64,000 nucleotides of DNA from Thiorhodovibrio winogradskyi (GTDB lineage Bacteria > Pseudomonadota > Gammaproteobacteria > Chromatiales > Chromatiaceae). Under the pieces are notes generated by a model, which was not told where the DNA came from, searched no databases, and saw nothing but the letters and a program-made list of their open reading frames with translations. Every line of letters starts with the position of its first letter. Positions within the stretch are counted from its first letter, which is position 1. Positions 20,544-30,518 of the stretch are shown here, piece by piece. The stretch lies in NCBI RefSeq assembly GCF_036208045.1, contig NZ_CP121472.1:1809531-1873530 (forward strand), given 5' to 3'. The position numbers and the translations under genes are program-made.

Positions 20544-23039
20544 CTATAAGCTAACCGGTTCTGGCTCCACCTGCCAAATTCGCTCGGCATATTCCTGAAT
20601 CGCACGATCAGAGGAAAACTTACCGATGCGCGCCACGTTCAAGATCGACATGCGTGTCCAATGGCGCGGATCGCCATAGGCATCGGCCACTTTCCGCTGG
20701 CATTCGACATAGTCGTGGAAATCCGCTAGCACCATGAAGGGATCCTGATACATCAGGTTCTCAACCAGTGGCTGAAAGAGCCCAGCATCGCCATGGGAGA
20801 ACAGGCCCGAGGCGATGAGATCAAGCAGGGACTTTACCTGCGCGTTCGTGCTGTAAATCTGATAAGGGTCATAACCCTCGGCTTGGCGCCGCTGGACTTC
20901 AGCCGCTGTCATGCCAAACAAAAAGAAATTCTCCGCTCCTACTTCCTCGCGGATTTCGACATTGGCGCCATCCAGCGTGCCGATGGTTAGGGCGCCGTTC
21001 ATGGAAAACTTCATGTTGCCGGTACCGGATGCCTCCTTGCCCGCCAAGGATATCTGTTCGGAGAGATCCGCCGCCGGATAGAGGCGCTGACCGCGTTTGA
21101 CGTTGAAGTCCGGCATGAAGATGACTCTCAGGGTGCCATTCACCGCCGGGTCATGGTTGATCACCTCACCCACGGCATTGATCAGCTTGATGATGAGCTT
21201 GGCCATGGTGTAGCCAGGTGCCGCCTTGCCGCCAAAGATGAATGTTCGGGGTACGATGCCATCCGTACCCTGGTTCTTGATTTGTTCATAGAGTGCCAGA
21301 ACGTGCAGCAGGTTCAGATGTTGGCGCTTGTACTCATGAATGCGCTTGGCCTGGATGTCGAACAAGCTGCTGGGGTCTGGCGCGATGCCGGTTTCCTGCC
21401 CAAGCCAGTTGGATAAATCCGTTTTGGCGGCGGTTTTCACGGCTCGCCAACGTTCATGCAGGGCACTGTCATCGGCATGGGGTTCGAGTGCGCTCAGGCA
21501 TTCGAGATCGCGAATCCAGCGGTTGTCGCCGCAGACCTTGGTGATTAAGCGAGCCAAGCGGGGATTGCAGAGCACCATGAAGCGCCGGGGTGTCACGCCA
21601 TTGGTGACATTGTGGAATCGATCCGGGTACATGTCATGGAAATCTCGCATCACGGTGCTTTTCAGCAACTCGCTGTGCAGTTCGGCTACGCCATTGATGG
21701 CGCAACTGCCGACGGCGGCCAGATGGGCCATGCGGACCCGTCGGCCATTGTTCTCGTCGATGAGCGACAGCCGCCGGACCCTGTCATCGTCCTCGAAGAA
21801 CTTAACCCGCACTTCATCGAGAAATAGCTGATTGATCTGGTAGATAATCTCCAAATGACGCGGCAGGAGGCGTCCGAACAGCTCAATGGGCCAGGTTTCC
21901 AGCGCCTCCGGCAGCAGGGTGTGGTTAGTGAAATGGCAGGCGTGCCGGGTGATGTCCCACGCCTGTTCCCAGTTCATCAGATGCTCGTCGACCAGCAGGC
22001 GCATCAACTCGGCCACTGCCAGCGACGGATGGGTGTCGTTGAGCTGGATGGCGAATTTCTTGTGGAAATGCTCTAGCGTCCCTGTGTTGCTCAGTTCCAG
22101 GCGAATCATGTCGCGCAGGGAGCAGGAGACAAAAAAGAACTGCTGCTTCAGGCGCAGTTCCTTGCCGACTTCCGGATCATCGTTGGGGTAGAGCACCTTG
22201 GAGATGGTCTCAGCCTCGATCTTGGCGTGCACGGCGCCGTAGTAATTGCCAGTGTTGAAAGCCTGAAAGTCAAAGGACTCGGGTGCCTCGGATTTCCACA
22301 GTCGCAACAAATTGACGTTGTTCACCCCATAGCCGGGAATAGGGGTGTCATAGGCGACGCCATTGACCACCAGCTCCGGAATCCAGCGGGTGTGGGTAAT
22401 GCCCGCGGGGTCCGTATGTTGCTCTGTATGGCCACCGAAGCCAACCGGGAAACAAATCTTGGGACGGTGAATTTCCCATGGGTTGCCATTGCGCAGCCAG
22501 GTGTCGCCTTTTTCGACCTGCCAACCGTCGATGATTTGCTGATCAAAAATCCCAAATTCATAGCGGATGCCGTAACCAATGGCCGGAATCTGCAAGGTGG
22601 CCAGGGAGTCCATGTAACAAGCCGCCAGCCGTCCCAGGCCGCCATTACCCAGGCCGGGTTCCTCCTCGGTCTCGAGAATGGCCTCGAGATCCAGATCCAG
22701 TTCCTTGCCGGCCTCGCGTGCGGCCTCGGTGATGCCGAGCTTGACCATGTTGAGCCCGAGTTGGGGGCCGATCAGGAACTCGGCGGACAGATATGCCACG
22801 GTGCGCGAGTTTTTCTCCTTGTAGGTGCGGGCTGATTTAATCCATAACTCCAGCATTCGATCACGAACCGTGAATGCGGCGGCCATGAATAGATCATAGG
22901 GGCTGGCGACCTCGCGGAAGCGCCCCTGCACATAAAACAGATTGTCGCCGAAGGCCTGCACAAGAGTGTCTTTCGACAGTCCGGTGCGGATTGGCTCATG
23001 GGGCTCGGTGGCAGACCGGGCGGCTGTTGTAAGGCTCAT
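20544..23039 (-). CDS. glgP: Glycogen/alpha-glucan phosphorylase
   Basis: An 831-residue phosphorylase that releases glucose-1-phosphate from glycogen. Hallmarks are the N-terminal AYLSAEFLIGPQLGLNM, GNGGLGRLAACYMDSLATL, the substrate loop QLNDTHPSLAVAELMR, and the pyridoxal-phosphate site EASGTGNMKFSMNGALTIGT with its lysine. The tail is WQVEPEPVSL. Length matches the family (about 815). It lies 54 bp downstream of xfp on the same strand, indicating one operon that feeds storage glucan into central carbon metabolism. The start ATG has only a weak ribosome site. Confidence 0.96.
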   Translation of the reverse strand: MSLTTAARSATEPHEPIRTGLSKDTLVQAFGDNLFYVQGRFREVASPYDLFMAAAFTVRDRMLELWIKSARTYKEKNSRTVAYLSAEFLIGPQLGLNMVKLGITEAAREAGKELDLDLEAILETEEEPGLGNGGLGRLAACYMDSLATLQIPAIGYGIRYEFGIFDQQIIDGWQVEKGDTWLRNGNPWEIHRPKICFPVGFGGHTEQHTDPAGITHTRWIPELVVNGVAYDTPIPGYGVNNVNLLRLWKSEAPESFDFQAFNTGNYYGAVHAKIEAETISKVLYPNDDPEVGKELRLKQQFFFVSCSLRDMIRLELSNTGTLEHFHKKFAIQLNDTHPSLAVAELMRLLVDEHLMNWEQAWDITRHACHFTNHTLLPEALETWPIELFGRLLPRHLEIIYQINQLFLDEVRVKFFEDDDRVRRLSLIDENNGRRVRMAHLAAVGSCAINGVAELHSELLKSTVMRDFHDMYPDRFHNVTNGVTPRRFMVLCNPRLARLITKVCGDNRWIRDLECLSALEPHADDSALHERWRAVKTAAKTDLSNWLGQETGIAPDPSSLFDIQAKRIHEYKRQHLNLLHVLALYEQIKNQGTDGIVPRTFIFGGKAAPGYTMAKLIIKLINAVGEVINHDPAVNGTLRVIFMPDFNVKRGQRLYPAADLSEQISLAGKEASGTGNMKFSMNGALTIGTLDGANVEIREEVGAENFFLFGMTAAEVQRRQAEGYDPYQIYSTNAQVKSLLDLIASGLFSHGDAGLFQPLVENLMYQDPFMVLADFHDYVECQRKVADAYGDPRHWTRMSILNVARIGKFSSDRAIQEYAERIWQVEPEPVSL

Positions 23040-23093
23040 GAAGTGTCAACCTGTGTGATGAATGCAGGGGTGCTGTGGAAAAGCTGTGTCTGC

Positions 23094-25541
23094 TCAGAAG
23101 GGCCAAGTCCAGTTGTCGATCTCGGGCGGATCGATGCCGAATTTGTAGGCATGATTGCGGCATTCAATTTGTTGGTCGCGCAGCCGCTCGCGGACATGGG
23201 CGCCCTTCACCTGCAATTCTGGCAGCCGGTTGATGGCGTCAATAGCCAGGGTGAAGCGGTCGATCTCGTTATTGATGGCCAGCTCCATCGGTGTGTTGAT
23301 GTTGCCCTTCTCCTTATAGCCGCGCACATGAAAATTATGATGATTGGTGCGCGCGTAGGTCAGGCGATGGATCAGCCAGGGATAGCCGTGGAAGTTGAAA
23401 ATCACATGGCGATCCTTGGTGAAAAGGCCATCGAAATCGCGATCCGACAAGCCATGCGGATGCTCGCGCTCCGGCAGCAGCCGCAGCAGGTCGACCACAT
23501 TAATGAAGCGGATTTTGAGTTCCGGGAAGTGCTCGCGCAGCAGCGCGGTGGCGGCCAGTGCCTCCTTGGTGGGAATATCGCCGCAGCCAACCATCACCAG
23601 ATCCGGTTCCTCGCCCTCGTCATTGCTGGCCCAGTCCCAAATCCCAACGCCCTTAGTGCAGTGGCGCACGGCGGCGTCCATGTCGAGAAACTGCAAGTGC
23701 ACCTGCTTGTCGGCGACAATCACATTCACATAGTCGCGGCTTTTCAGACAATGGTTGGCGGTGGACAGCAGGGTGTTGACATCCGGGGGCAGATAGATGC
23801 GAATCACATCCGGATCCTTGTTGACAACTACATCGAGAAAGCCCGGATCCTGATGGGTGAAGCCATTGTGATCCTGACGCCACACGGTGGAGGTGATCAG
23901 CAAATTGAGCGAGGAAATGGGCGCGCGCCAGGGAATGTCCTGGGTGATCGAAAGCCACTTTGCGTGCTGATTGAACATGGAGTCAATCACATGCACAAAG
24001 GCCTCGTAGGTCGAGAAGAAGCCATGGCGGCCGGTCAGCAAATAGCCCTCCAGCCAGCCTTCCAGCGTGTGCTCGGAGAGCATTTCCATCACCCGGCCAT
24101 CAGATGACAGTTCGCCGCCGTCTTCGTCCTCGGGCAGATAGTCCTCCAGCCAGAGTTTCTTGCTGACCTCATAGATGGCTTGCAGTTTGTTGGAACTGTT
24201 CTCATCCGGGCCGAAGACGCGGAAATTGGTCATGTTCTCGGCCATGATGTCGCGCAGGAAGACTCCGAGCGGATAGGTGTTGCCGGCGCGCTGTACCCCT
24301 GGCTTGGGCACATCCAGGGCATAGTTGTTGAAATCCGGCATGCGCAGACCGCGGCGCAGCAGGCCGCCATTGGCGTGCGGATTGGCGCTCATGCGCAAGG
24401 TGCCGCTGGGGGCTAGCGCCTTGAGTTCAGGGATCAGCCGGCCGTTGCCATCGAACAGTTCCTCGGGCTTGTAGCCGCGCAACCAGGCCTCAAGCTGGGC
24501 GAGATGCTCGGGATTTTCGCGCACGCCAGCGAGCGGCACCTGATGGGCGCGCCAGAAACCCTCGACTTTGTGCCCATCGACCTCCTTTGGTCCAGTCCAA
24601 CCCTTGGGCGAGCGCAGCACGATCATCGGCCAGATGGCGCGCTTGGCCTGATTGGCCCCTGAGGTGGAAAGGGGGGCGCCGTCACGCGCTTGGTTCTGGA
24701 TGGAGCGAATCTTGGCGTGGCATTCATCAAGCGTCGCCGCCATGGCCTGGTGCATGGCCATGGGATCATCGCCTTCGACAAAATGCGGCTCCCAGCCATA
24801 GCCGCGTATCAGGCTTTCGAGTTCCTCGTGCGGGATGCGCGAGAGCAGCGTCGGATTATTGATTTTGTAGCCGTTTAAGTGCAGCACCGGCAGCACGGCG
24901 CCATCGCGGATGGGATTGAGGAACTTGCTCGAGTGCCAGGAGGTGGCCAGCGGGCCGGTCTCGGCCTCGCCATCGCCGACCACCACGGTGACCAGCAGAT
25001 CGGGGTTGTCGAAGGCCGCGCCGAAGGCGTGGGAGATGGAGTAGCCCAACTCGCCGCCCTCGTGAATGGACCCAGGGGTCTCGGGCGTGCAGTGTGAGCC
25101 AATACCGCCGGGAAAGGAGAATTGCTTGAAGAAGGCTTTGAGTCCCTCGGCGTCCTCGCTTTTGTTGGGATAGATTTCCGAATAGGTACCTTCCAAATAC
25201 ACAGGTGCCAGCACCCCCGGCGCACCATGACCGGGGCCGGCGAGGAAAATGGCCGACTGCTGGTGTGCCTTGATAATGCGATTAAGGTGGACATACACAA
25301 AAGCCAAGCCCGGGCTGGCCCCCCAGTGGCCGAGCAGTCGCTGCTTGATGTGATCGAGACTGAGTGGCTGGCGCAGCAGCGGATTGTCGCGCAGGTAGAT
25401 CATGCCGGCGGCTAGATAGCAGCAGGCGCGCCAGTAGGCGTCCATGGCTTTGAGCTGTTCGCTGTCAGGCGGCGTGCCGGTGGCCTTGAGGTCTGGTGCT
25501 GGCGCGAGGCGGTCACTGGTGAGCTGTGGGGATGCCGTCAT
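23094..25541 (-). CDS. xfp: Phosphoketolase (xylulose-5-phosphate/fructose-6-phosphate)
   Basis: An 815-residue thiamine-diphosphate enzyme that cleaves xylulose-5-P or fructose-6-P with phosphate to acetyl-phosphate plus glyceraldehyde-3-P or erythrose-4-P. Family motifs are [18 protein letters not shown] near residue 72, AGPGHGAPG, the [19 protein letters not shown] segment, and the diphosphate-binding [18 protein letters not shown] later catalytic stretch reads [19 protein letters not shown]. Length matches the family (about 800). AAGGAG lies 6 nt before the ATG. The pairing with glgP suggests stored glucan is routed through the phosphoketolase bypass; this metabolic link is inferred from gene order. 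Confidence 0.96.
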   Translation of the reverse strand: MTASPQLTSDRLAPAPDLKATGTPPDSEQLKAMDAYWRACCYLAAGMIYLRDNPLLRQPLSLDHIKQRLLGHWGASPGLAFVYVHLNRIIKAHQQSAIFLAGPGHGAPGVLAPVYLEGTYSEIYPNKSEDAEGLKAFFKQFSFPGGIGSHCTPETPGSIHEGGELGYSISHAFGAAFDNPDLLVTVVVGDGEAETGPLATSWHSSKFLNPIRDGAVLPVLHLNGYKINNPTLLSRIPHEELESLIRGYGWEPHFVEGDDPMAMHQAMAATLDECHAKIRSIQNQARDGAPLSTSGANQAKRAIWPMIVLRSPKGWTGPKEVDGHKVEGFWRAHQVPLAGVRENPEHLAQLEAWLRGYKPEELFDGNGRLIPELKALAPSGTLRMSANPHANGGLLRRGLRMPDFNNYALDVPKPGVQRAGNTYPLGVFLRDIMAENMTNFRVFGPDENSSNKLQAIYEVSKKLWLEDYLPEDEDGGELSSDGRVMEMLSEHTLEGWLEGYLLTGRHGFFSTYEAFVHVIDSMFNQHAKWLSITQDIPWRAPISSLNLLITSTVWRQDHNGFTHQDPGFLDVVVNKDPDVIRIYLPPDVNTLLSTANHCLKSRDYVNVIVADKQVHLQFLDMDAAVRHCTKGVGIWDWASNDEGEEPDLVMVGCGDIPTKEALAATALLREHFPELKIRFINVVDLLRLLPEREHPHGLSDRDFDGLFTKDRHVIFNFHGYPWLIHRLTYARTNHHNFHVRGYKEKGNINTPMELAINNEIDRFTLAIDAINRLPELQVKGAHVRERLRDQQIECRNHAYKFGIDPPEIDNWTWPF

Positions 25542-25607
25542 GAGAGTCTCCTTGAGGTGGTAAGCAAACGCCTGGCCGTGCCGCCGTGGACAATGAATCC
25601 AGGTGAT

Positions 25608-26585
25608 TCAGGCCAGGGTACGCCCTCTTGATGAAAAAACGGTGAAGCCTGCCGACCCTGTGGGTATCCGCGCGGGCGACCAATGCGCGATGGCGAAAGA
25701 CCAGAAATCCTCAAGCCGGTCGAGTTCGCGGGGCAAGGGCATTTGACCGAGAAAGCCCCAGGCGCGACCAAGACTCGGTAGCGGATCACTGGCATCCAGC
25801 GGTCGGGCCGAGTCGGATTTCGACAGCTTGCGCCCTTGGCTGTCAAGCACGATTGGCAGGTGGGCCAGGCTGGGGCAGGGGAGGTTGAGCGCTTGCCGCA
25901 GGATGCGCTGGCGCAGGGAGGACAGCAACAGATCGGCCCCGCGCACAATCTGGGTGATGCCTTGGGCGGCGTCATCCACTACCACCGCGAGTTGATAGGC
26001 GGGAATGCCGTCCGCGCGATGGATGACGAAATCGCCCAATTCGGCATGCACGTCGAGGGCGACCCGACCCTGGATACGATCCTCAATTGCAATCTCGCCA
26101 GCAGGTGCGCGGATTCGCAGAGTGCGCGCCCCACGACCGGGTGGAGGCCCCGTGCGACAGGTGCCGGGATAGACTGGCCCCTCTGGCCCTGATCGAGCGT
26201 TGGCGGCTATTTCCTTGCGCGAACAGCCGCAGGGGTAGGCACGGCCGCGACGCCTGAGATCCGCCAGGGCGTCCTGGTAAAGACTCAGCCGCTGGCGCTG
26301 ATAGACTATCGCCCCGTCCCAATGCAGGCCAAACCGCTCCAGGGTGCGCAGCAGGCCGGCGGCGGCGCCTGGCATTTCGCGATGGTGGTCGAGATCCTCG
26401 ATGCGCACCAGCCAGTCGCCACCGGCGGCGCGTGCGTCAAGATAGCTGCCAAGCGCGGCAACCAGGGAGCCGAAGTGCAGCGGCCCGGTGGGCGAGGGGG
26501 CGAAGCGTCCGCGGTAGGGGGTGCGGCCACAACGCTCATGCGCGTCGGCGAGCTCGGATCGAGGGTCAAGGGAGCCAGGCCGCAC
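25608..26585 (-). CDS. gluQ: Glutamyl-Q tRNA(Asp) synthetase
   Basis: A paralogue of the glutamyl-tRNA synthetase catalytic domain that attaches glutamate to queuosine in tRNA-Asp. It shows GRFAPSPTGPLHFGSLVAAL (HIGH-like), LVRIEDLDHHRE, the zinc-site CGCSRKEI followed by YPGTCR, and a KLSKSDSA loop in place of KMSKS. It lacks the anticodon-binding domain, as expected. The frame is open far upstream into dksA; GTG 26585 gives 325 residues and a plausible start, but no strong ribosome site marks it. dksA lies immediately upstream on the same strand, the usual dksA-gluQ pair. Confidence 0.88.
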   Translation of the reverse strand: MRPGSLDPRSELADAHERCGRTPYRGRFAPSPTGPLHFGSLVAALGSYLDARAAGGDWLVRIEDLDHHREMPGAAAGLLRTLERFGLHWDGAIVYQRQRLSLYQDALADLRRRGRAYPCGCSRKEIAANARSGPEGPVYPGTCRTGPPPGRGARTLRIRAPAGEIAIEDRIQGRVALDVHAELGDFVIHRADGIPAYQLAVVVDDAAQGITQIVRGADLLLSSLRQRILRQALNLPCPSLAHLPIVLDSQGRKLSKSDSARPLDASDPLPSLGRAWGFLGQMPLPRELDRLEDFWSFAIAHWSPARIPTGSAGFTVFSSRGRTLA

Positions 26586-26664
26586 GCAGACCGTCGGGTC
26601 GCAGTGATCGCCAGTCGCGTCGCAGTGCTGGCTGCGCTGGGTGCCTGCCAGGATTAGGGCGGCG

Positions 26665-27099
26665 TCAGCCGCGCTGCTTTTCGCGAATTTCGTCGAGCGT
26701 CTTGCAGTCGATGCAGAGTGTGGCGGTCGGACGTGCCTCAAGCCTGCGGATGCCAATTTCCACGCCGCACGCTTCGCAGTAGCCATAGTCGTGGTCATCG
26801 AGTCGCCCGAGTGCCTCATCGATCTTTTTGATTAGCTTGCGCTCGCGGTCGCGGGTGCGGAGCTCTAGGCTGAATTCCGATTCTTGTGTCGCTCGATCGT
26901 TGGGATCCGGAAAATTGGTGGCTTCATCCTGCATGTGATGGACGGTGCGGTCGACTTCTTCCATCAGGCTGCGTTTCCATGCCAGCAGAATCTCGCGAAA
27001 GTGCGCCTCCTGATCCTGGTTCATGTACTCTTCGTCGCCAGCGGCCTGATAGGGTTCAAAGCCGAATGCCTTGGCAGCTTCATTGCGTGCGTCAACCAT
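26665..27099 (-). CDS. dksA: RNA polymerase-binding transcription factor DksA
   Basis: A 144-residue DksA that acts with ppGpp on RNA polymerase through the secondary channel to tune rRNA and amino-acid promoters. The coiled-coil tip DPNDRA (D65, D68, A70) matches the essential DxxDxA motif. The zinc finger cysteines are C108, C111, C129 and C132 (YCEACG and LCIDCK). Length is close to the E. coli protein (151). The frame begins [14 protein letters not shown], and gluQ follows on the same strand. Confidence 0.96.
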   Translation of the reverse strand: MVDARNEAAKAFGFEPYQAAGDEEYMNQDQEAHFREILLAWKRSLMEEVDRTVHHMQDEATNFPDPNDRATQESEFSLELRTRDRERKLIKKIDEALGRLDDHDYGYCEACGVEIGIRRLEARPTATLCIDCKTLDEIREKQRG

Positions 27100-27372
27100 T
27101 GCGTCACTCCCAAAAACAATGGACTGTAAAATATCGTGCTTAGCGCTATCCGAGCAACAAGTGCACCGGGTAGAGGTTCTCCACCGTTGTGAGTCTGGTT
27201 CGGTCGCGGTGGCGAACGCGCTTTTCTACCAGATGACGCTGGTCTCGGCAATCATTGGCTCGTTTCACCCCGCGCCAGACCGTCGCACGCCCGTGCGGTG
27301 GTGACTGTGTCGAGGGTATGCTGAAGGAAGAACTAGCTGAAGCGAACAACCATATAGCTGGGAGGTGATCAC

Positions 27373-28185
27373 ATGGGCAAACTGCAGGCACTGATTTTCG
27401 ATGTGGATGGAACCCTGGCCGACACCGAGCGCGATGGGCACCGGATCGCGTTCAATGCCGCCTTCTCCGATGCGGGACTCGACTGGCACTGGTCGGAAGA
27501 CTGCTATGGCGACTTGCTACAGGTGACCGGTGGCAAGGAACGCATCGCGCGCTATATTGACCGCCACTGCCCCGGCTTCGTGGTACCGGATGGGCAGACG
27601 CGCGCTGATTTCATTGCCCGCCTGCATCAGGCGAAGACAGGCCATTATGTGCAGCTGCTCGGGCAGGGTCATGTCCCTTTGCGATGCGGCGTCTTGCGTC
27701 TGCTGCGCGAGGCGCGCGCGGCTGGCATCCGCCTGGCGATTGCCACGACAACTACACCAGAGAATGTCACCGCTCTGCTCGACAACCAGTGCGAACCCGG
27801 TTTGCGCGAGTGGTTTGAGGTCATCGCCGCCGGCGATGTGGTGCCGCGCAAGAAGCCAGCACCGGATATTTTTATGCGGGTTCTGGAACAGTTGGAGCTC
27901 GAGCCCGCGGATTGCGCCGTGATCGAGGATTCCGATCACGGTGCCGCTGCGGCCCTGGGCGCGGGTTTGGAGACGCTGATTGTGACTCTCAGCCATTACA
28001 CCCGAAATCAGGACTTTGGACGGGCCGCCCTGGTGGTCGATCAACTCGGTGAACCGGACGCGCCGGAGGAGATTCGGGGAGGGGTTCTTGCGGGGGCCTT
28101 GACGACTGCTGCGACAGCGTCAGTCTGCGTTGATCTTGCGTTGATCAAGCGCTTGCATCAGATGCTGTGGAAGCGTTTTGACTAG
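27373..28185 (+). CDS. HAD-family phosphatase, CbbY-like
   Basis: A 270-residue haloacid dehalogenase-type hydrolase. Motif I is FDVDGTLADTE (nucleophile D10, acid/base D12), motif II IATTTTPEN, motif III the lysine in PRKKPAPDIF, and motif IV VIEDSDHGAAAALGAG. The helical cap (about 20-90, with TGGKERIARYI) matches CbbY. In phototrophs CbbY dephosphorylates xylulose-1,5-bisphosphate, a misfire product that inhibits Rubisco. No Calvin-cycle gene lies in this window, so that role is inferred from family only. An excellent GGGAGGTGA ribosome site precedes the ATG. Confidence 0.82.
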   Translation: MGKLQALIFDVDGTLADTERDGHRIAFNAAFSDAGLDWHWSEDCYGDLLQVTGGKERIARYIDRHCPGFVVPDGQTRADFIARLHQAKTGHYVQLLGQGHVPLRCGVLRLLREARAAGIRLAIATTTTPENVTALLDNQCEPGLREWFEVIAAGDVVPRKKPAPDIFMRVLEQLELEPADCAVIEDSDHGAAAALGAGLETLIVTLSHYTRNQDFGRAALVVDQLGEPDAPEEIRGGVLAGALTTAATASVCVDLALIKRLHQMLWKRFD

Positions 28186-28210
28186 GTGCGGGTGCGGTCA
28201 TTGTCAGGTG

Positions 28211-28250
28211 CCGATCCCGGACCCAGCCCTCGGGCTGAATTCGGGATCGG
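28211..28250. terminator. Candidate bidirectional terminator hairpin
   Basis: CCGATCCCG at 28211-28219 pairs with CGGGATCGG at 28242-28250, with an inner CAGCCC/GGGCTG helix in the loop. It sits between the convergent cbbY-like and SCP2 genes. No long T run follows on either strand, so the termination role is inferred from position and stem strength. Confidence 0.5.
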
Positions 28251-28293
28251 GATTGGCTAAGTCTCGCCCGATCAAGAACTCAGGGTGGGGAGA

Positions 28294-28707
28294 TTAGCTA
28301 AGCTCGTCGGCGCCGACCTGCTGCATCAGGCCGAAGCTTTTCACAAAAGGCCCGGCCATACGCGGGTCTTTGATCATTGCGCCGTAATCACCCACCTTGA
28401 ACTTCAACTTGCCGGTCGCGTAGGCCGTGCCAAGTCCCATCATGCCAATGCCTTTCTCGACCCATTTCAGCCAGTCTTTCATCTCGGCGCGCATATCCCA
28501 GTCAGGGGTTTGTCCGTTCCAATCACCGGCTTGGGTGCAGATGCCGTTTTCTACCACAAAAACCCCCCGTGGGTTTTCCTCATCCTTAAAGCCACAAGCG
28601 ATGGTGGAGCTAAAGTTGATTTCAGCCAGCTTCTGGCTGACCTCGGGCTCAGCATTCCAGGCATCTTTCAGCTGATTCATCCAGTCGGCGGAAAAGAGTT
28701 GAGCCAT
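28294..28707 (-). CDS. SCP2 sterol-binding domain protein
   Basis: A 137-residue single-domain protein that starts MAQLFSADWMNQLKDAWNAE. It continues with INFSSTIACGF, GVFVVENGICTQAGDWNGQT and the helix WLKWVEKGIGMMGLGTAYATG, then KLKFKVGDYGAMIK. This is the SCP2 fold, which binds hydrophobic ligands such as lipids. The bacterial role is not defined. The frame is open to 28773, but the ATG at 28707 follows an almost perfect AAGGAGGT 9 nt upstream, and the extra residues would be low-complexity. It is monocistronic. Confidence 0.8.
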   Translation of the reverse strand: MAQLFSADWMNQLKDAWNAEPEVSQKLAEINFSSTIACGFKDEENPRGVFVVENGICTQAGDWNGQTPDWDMRAEMKDWLKWVEKGIGMMGLGTAYATGKLKFKVGDYGAMIKDPRMAGPFVKSFGLMQQVGADELS

Positions 28708-29078
28708 GTCGATCAGACCTCCTTCAGTTTGAGCGTTTGCGTGGTGGTTGGATTTTTCTGTTACTTGCGTCATCTTACTGATGAATGCTAACGGCGAACA
28801 GGGCTCGCGGGGAAATGCTGGAGCTTAGGGATCCGGAACTAACAAGTGCCCCAGCAATTTGCGAATCTCTTATGTTCAAGGTTGCTGATTCTAACAGGAA
28901 GCGGCCGCAAGCCAAGAACCAAGAGACGCTGCTTTGTTGATCAGGGTGGGAAGTCACCAGAAAGTTGCACAAGGTGTTAGCTTGATCTCTATCACTGTAG
29001 GCTAACCCGAGTGGCGCTTTGCTTCACTGACGTGATGTTTTGAGACATGCTTGGAAATGGCTTTGGGGAGTGATCGGG
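28708..29078. other. Divergent intergenic region
   Basis: This stretch of about 370 bp lies between the SCP2 gene (leftward) and the FixJ-type regulator (rightward). It should contain both promoters. I saw no gene, tRNA or clear operator palindrome in it. Confidence 0.4.
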
Positions 29079-29702
29079 ATGGGGGTTGAGATGAGTGATG
29101 AGCACTGGGTGTATGTGGTTGATGACGATCAGGCGATGCGAGAGTCTTTGCAGTGGCTGATCGAGTCCGATGGCATGCGGGTGCGCACCTTCGATTCGGC
29201 TGATGCGTTTCTAAAAGCTTGTCGGCCGGACTGGAGCGGCTGCCTGCTGCTTGATGTGCGCATGCCGGGCATGAGCGGACTGGAGCTGCAAGCCTACCTC
29301 GGCCGGCGCTCCATTGGTCTGCCGGTGATTATCATCACCGGGCACGGGGATGTCGCCATGGCTGTGCGGGCCATGAAGGCGGGGGCGCTGGATTTTATCG
29401 AAAAGCCTTTCAACGACGATGCCTTGCTCGGCAGCATCCGGCGTGCGCTGGAAAACGATGATCGTGCTCGCGCGTTGCGTTCCGCGCGGGTAGATATTCA
29501 GTCACGGATCAAGGAGCTGACCCCGCGCGAACGGGAGGTGATGGACATGGTCACCGATGGTCAGTCCAATCGGGATATCGCCACGGCACTGAAGGTGAGT
29601 GCCAAGACGGTGGAGGTGCATCGCTCGCGCGTCATGGACAAGATGCATGCGGGGTCTCTCGCCGAGCTGGTGCGCATGGTGATGACTGTTCAGACGACCT
29701 GA
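29079..29702 (+). CDS. FixJ/NarL-type response regulator
   Basis: A 207-residue two-component response regulator. The receiver has the acidic triad YVVDDDQAMRE, the phosphorylated D59 in LLLDVRMPGMSG, the switch threonine in IIITGHGDVAMAVRAMKAGA, and the lysine in FIEKPF. The C-terminal LuxR-type helix-turn-helix reads LTPREREVMDMVTDGQSNRD, then VSAKTVEVHRSRVMDKM. TGHGDV and EKPF place it in the FixJ/TtrR group. No histidine kinase lies next to it, so it is an orphan here. The ATG at 29079 has GGGGAG 8 nt upstream; ATG 29091 is an alternative. Confidence 0.9.
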   Translation: MGVEMSDEHWVYVVDDDQAMRESLQWLIESDGMRVRTFDSADAFLKACRPDWSGCLLLDVRMPGMSGLELQAYLGRRSIGLPVIIITGHGDVAMAVRAMKAGALDFIEKPFNDDALLGSIRRALENDDRARALRSARVDIQSRIKELTPREREVMDMVTDGQSNRDIATALKVSAKTVEVHRSRVMDKMHAGSLAELVRMVMTVQTT

Positions 29703-29718
29703 TTTGTGCGGTGGTGGC

Positions 29719-30504
29719 TCAGGCAGGAGGCGGCGCGGCGGCACAAAGGGCGCAGTGGGGATCGGCGCTGAGTTTGAGTTCGCGCCAGTGCATGAGGCGC
29801 GCATCGAGCAGCAGCAGACGCCCGAATAGCGGGGTGCCAAAACCGCTGAGGATTTTGATTGCCTCGCAGGCTTGCAGGCTGCCAATGATGCCGACCAGGG
29901 GTGCGAGGACGCCATTGGCGGCGCAGCCATCGTCATGATCGGTCGCGGTGTCTGAATACAGACATTGATAGCAGGGGCCGCCGGGGCGGCCGCTAAAGCT
30001 GCTGACCTGACCCTCGGCACGAATGGCGGCGCCAGAGACCAGCGGAACCCCTGCCGCGATACTGGCGCGGTTGGCGGCAAAGCGGGTTGGGAAGTTATCG
30101 CTGGCGTCGACGATCAGATCGGCTCGCGCGGCCAGCGCGCGCAGGCTGTCATGGTTCAGATGCTCGCGAATTGGGACGAGTTGGGTGCCAGGGTTGAGAG
30201 CCCGCAGCCGCGCCATGGCGGAATCCACCTTTGGCTGACCGATGTGCGCCTGATCGTGCAGGATCTGTCGCTGCAGGTTGCTCAGGTCAACCAAGTCGCC
30301 ATCGGCCAGCAGCAGGGTGCCAACGCCGGCGGCGGCCAGATAGAGTGCCACCGGCGATCCCAGACCGCCAAGCCCAAGGATTAGAACCCGCGCCCGGGCC
30401 AGTTTTTCCTGGCCATCGATGCCGAAATCGGGCAACAGAATCTGGCGCTGATAGCGCAGCAGCAGGTCGTCATCCGCGTTGAACTGGCTGTCGGCCGAGG
30501 GCAT
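29719..30504 (-). CDS. moeB: MoeB/ThiF-type sulfur-carrier adenylyltransferase
   Basis: A 261-residue E1-like enzyme that adenylates the C-terminal glycine of MoaD- or ThiS-type sulfur carriers. It starts YQRQILLPDFGIDGQEKL, binds ATP through LGLGGLGSPVALYLAAAG, and has DGDLVDLSNLQRQILH, the acidic DASDNFPTRF, and two zinc cysteine pairs (CYQCLY and CALC). Length fits MoeB (249) better than larger fused forms. It follows the prfA-prmC line of genes, the place of moeB in many gammaproteobacteria. Choice between MoeB and ThiF partners cannot be settled here. Confidence 0.85.
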   Translation of the reverse strand: MPSADSQFNADDDLLLRYQRQILLPDFGIDGQEKLARARVLILGLGGLGSPVALYLAAAGVGTLLLADGDLVDLSNLQRQILHDQAHIGQPKVDSAMARLRALNPGTQLVPIREHLNHDSLRALAARADLIVDASDNFPTRFAANRASIAAGVPLVSGAAIRAEGQVSSFSGRPGGPCYQCLYSDTATDHDDGCAANGVLAPLVGIIGSLQACEAIKILSGFGTPLFGRLLLLDARLMHWRELKLSADPHCALCAAAPPPA

Positions 30505-30518
30505 CTGGCGCGCGCTGC

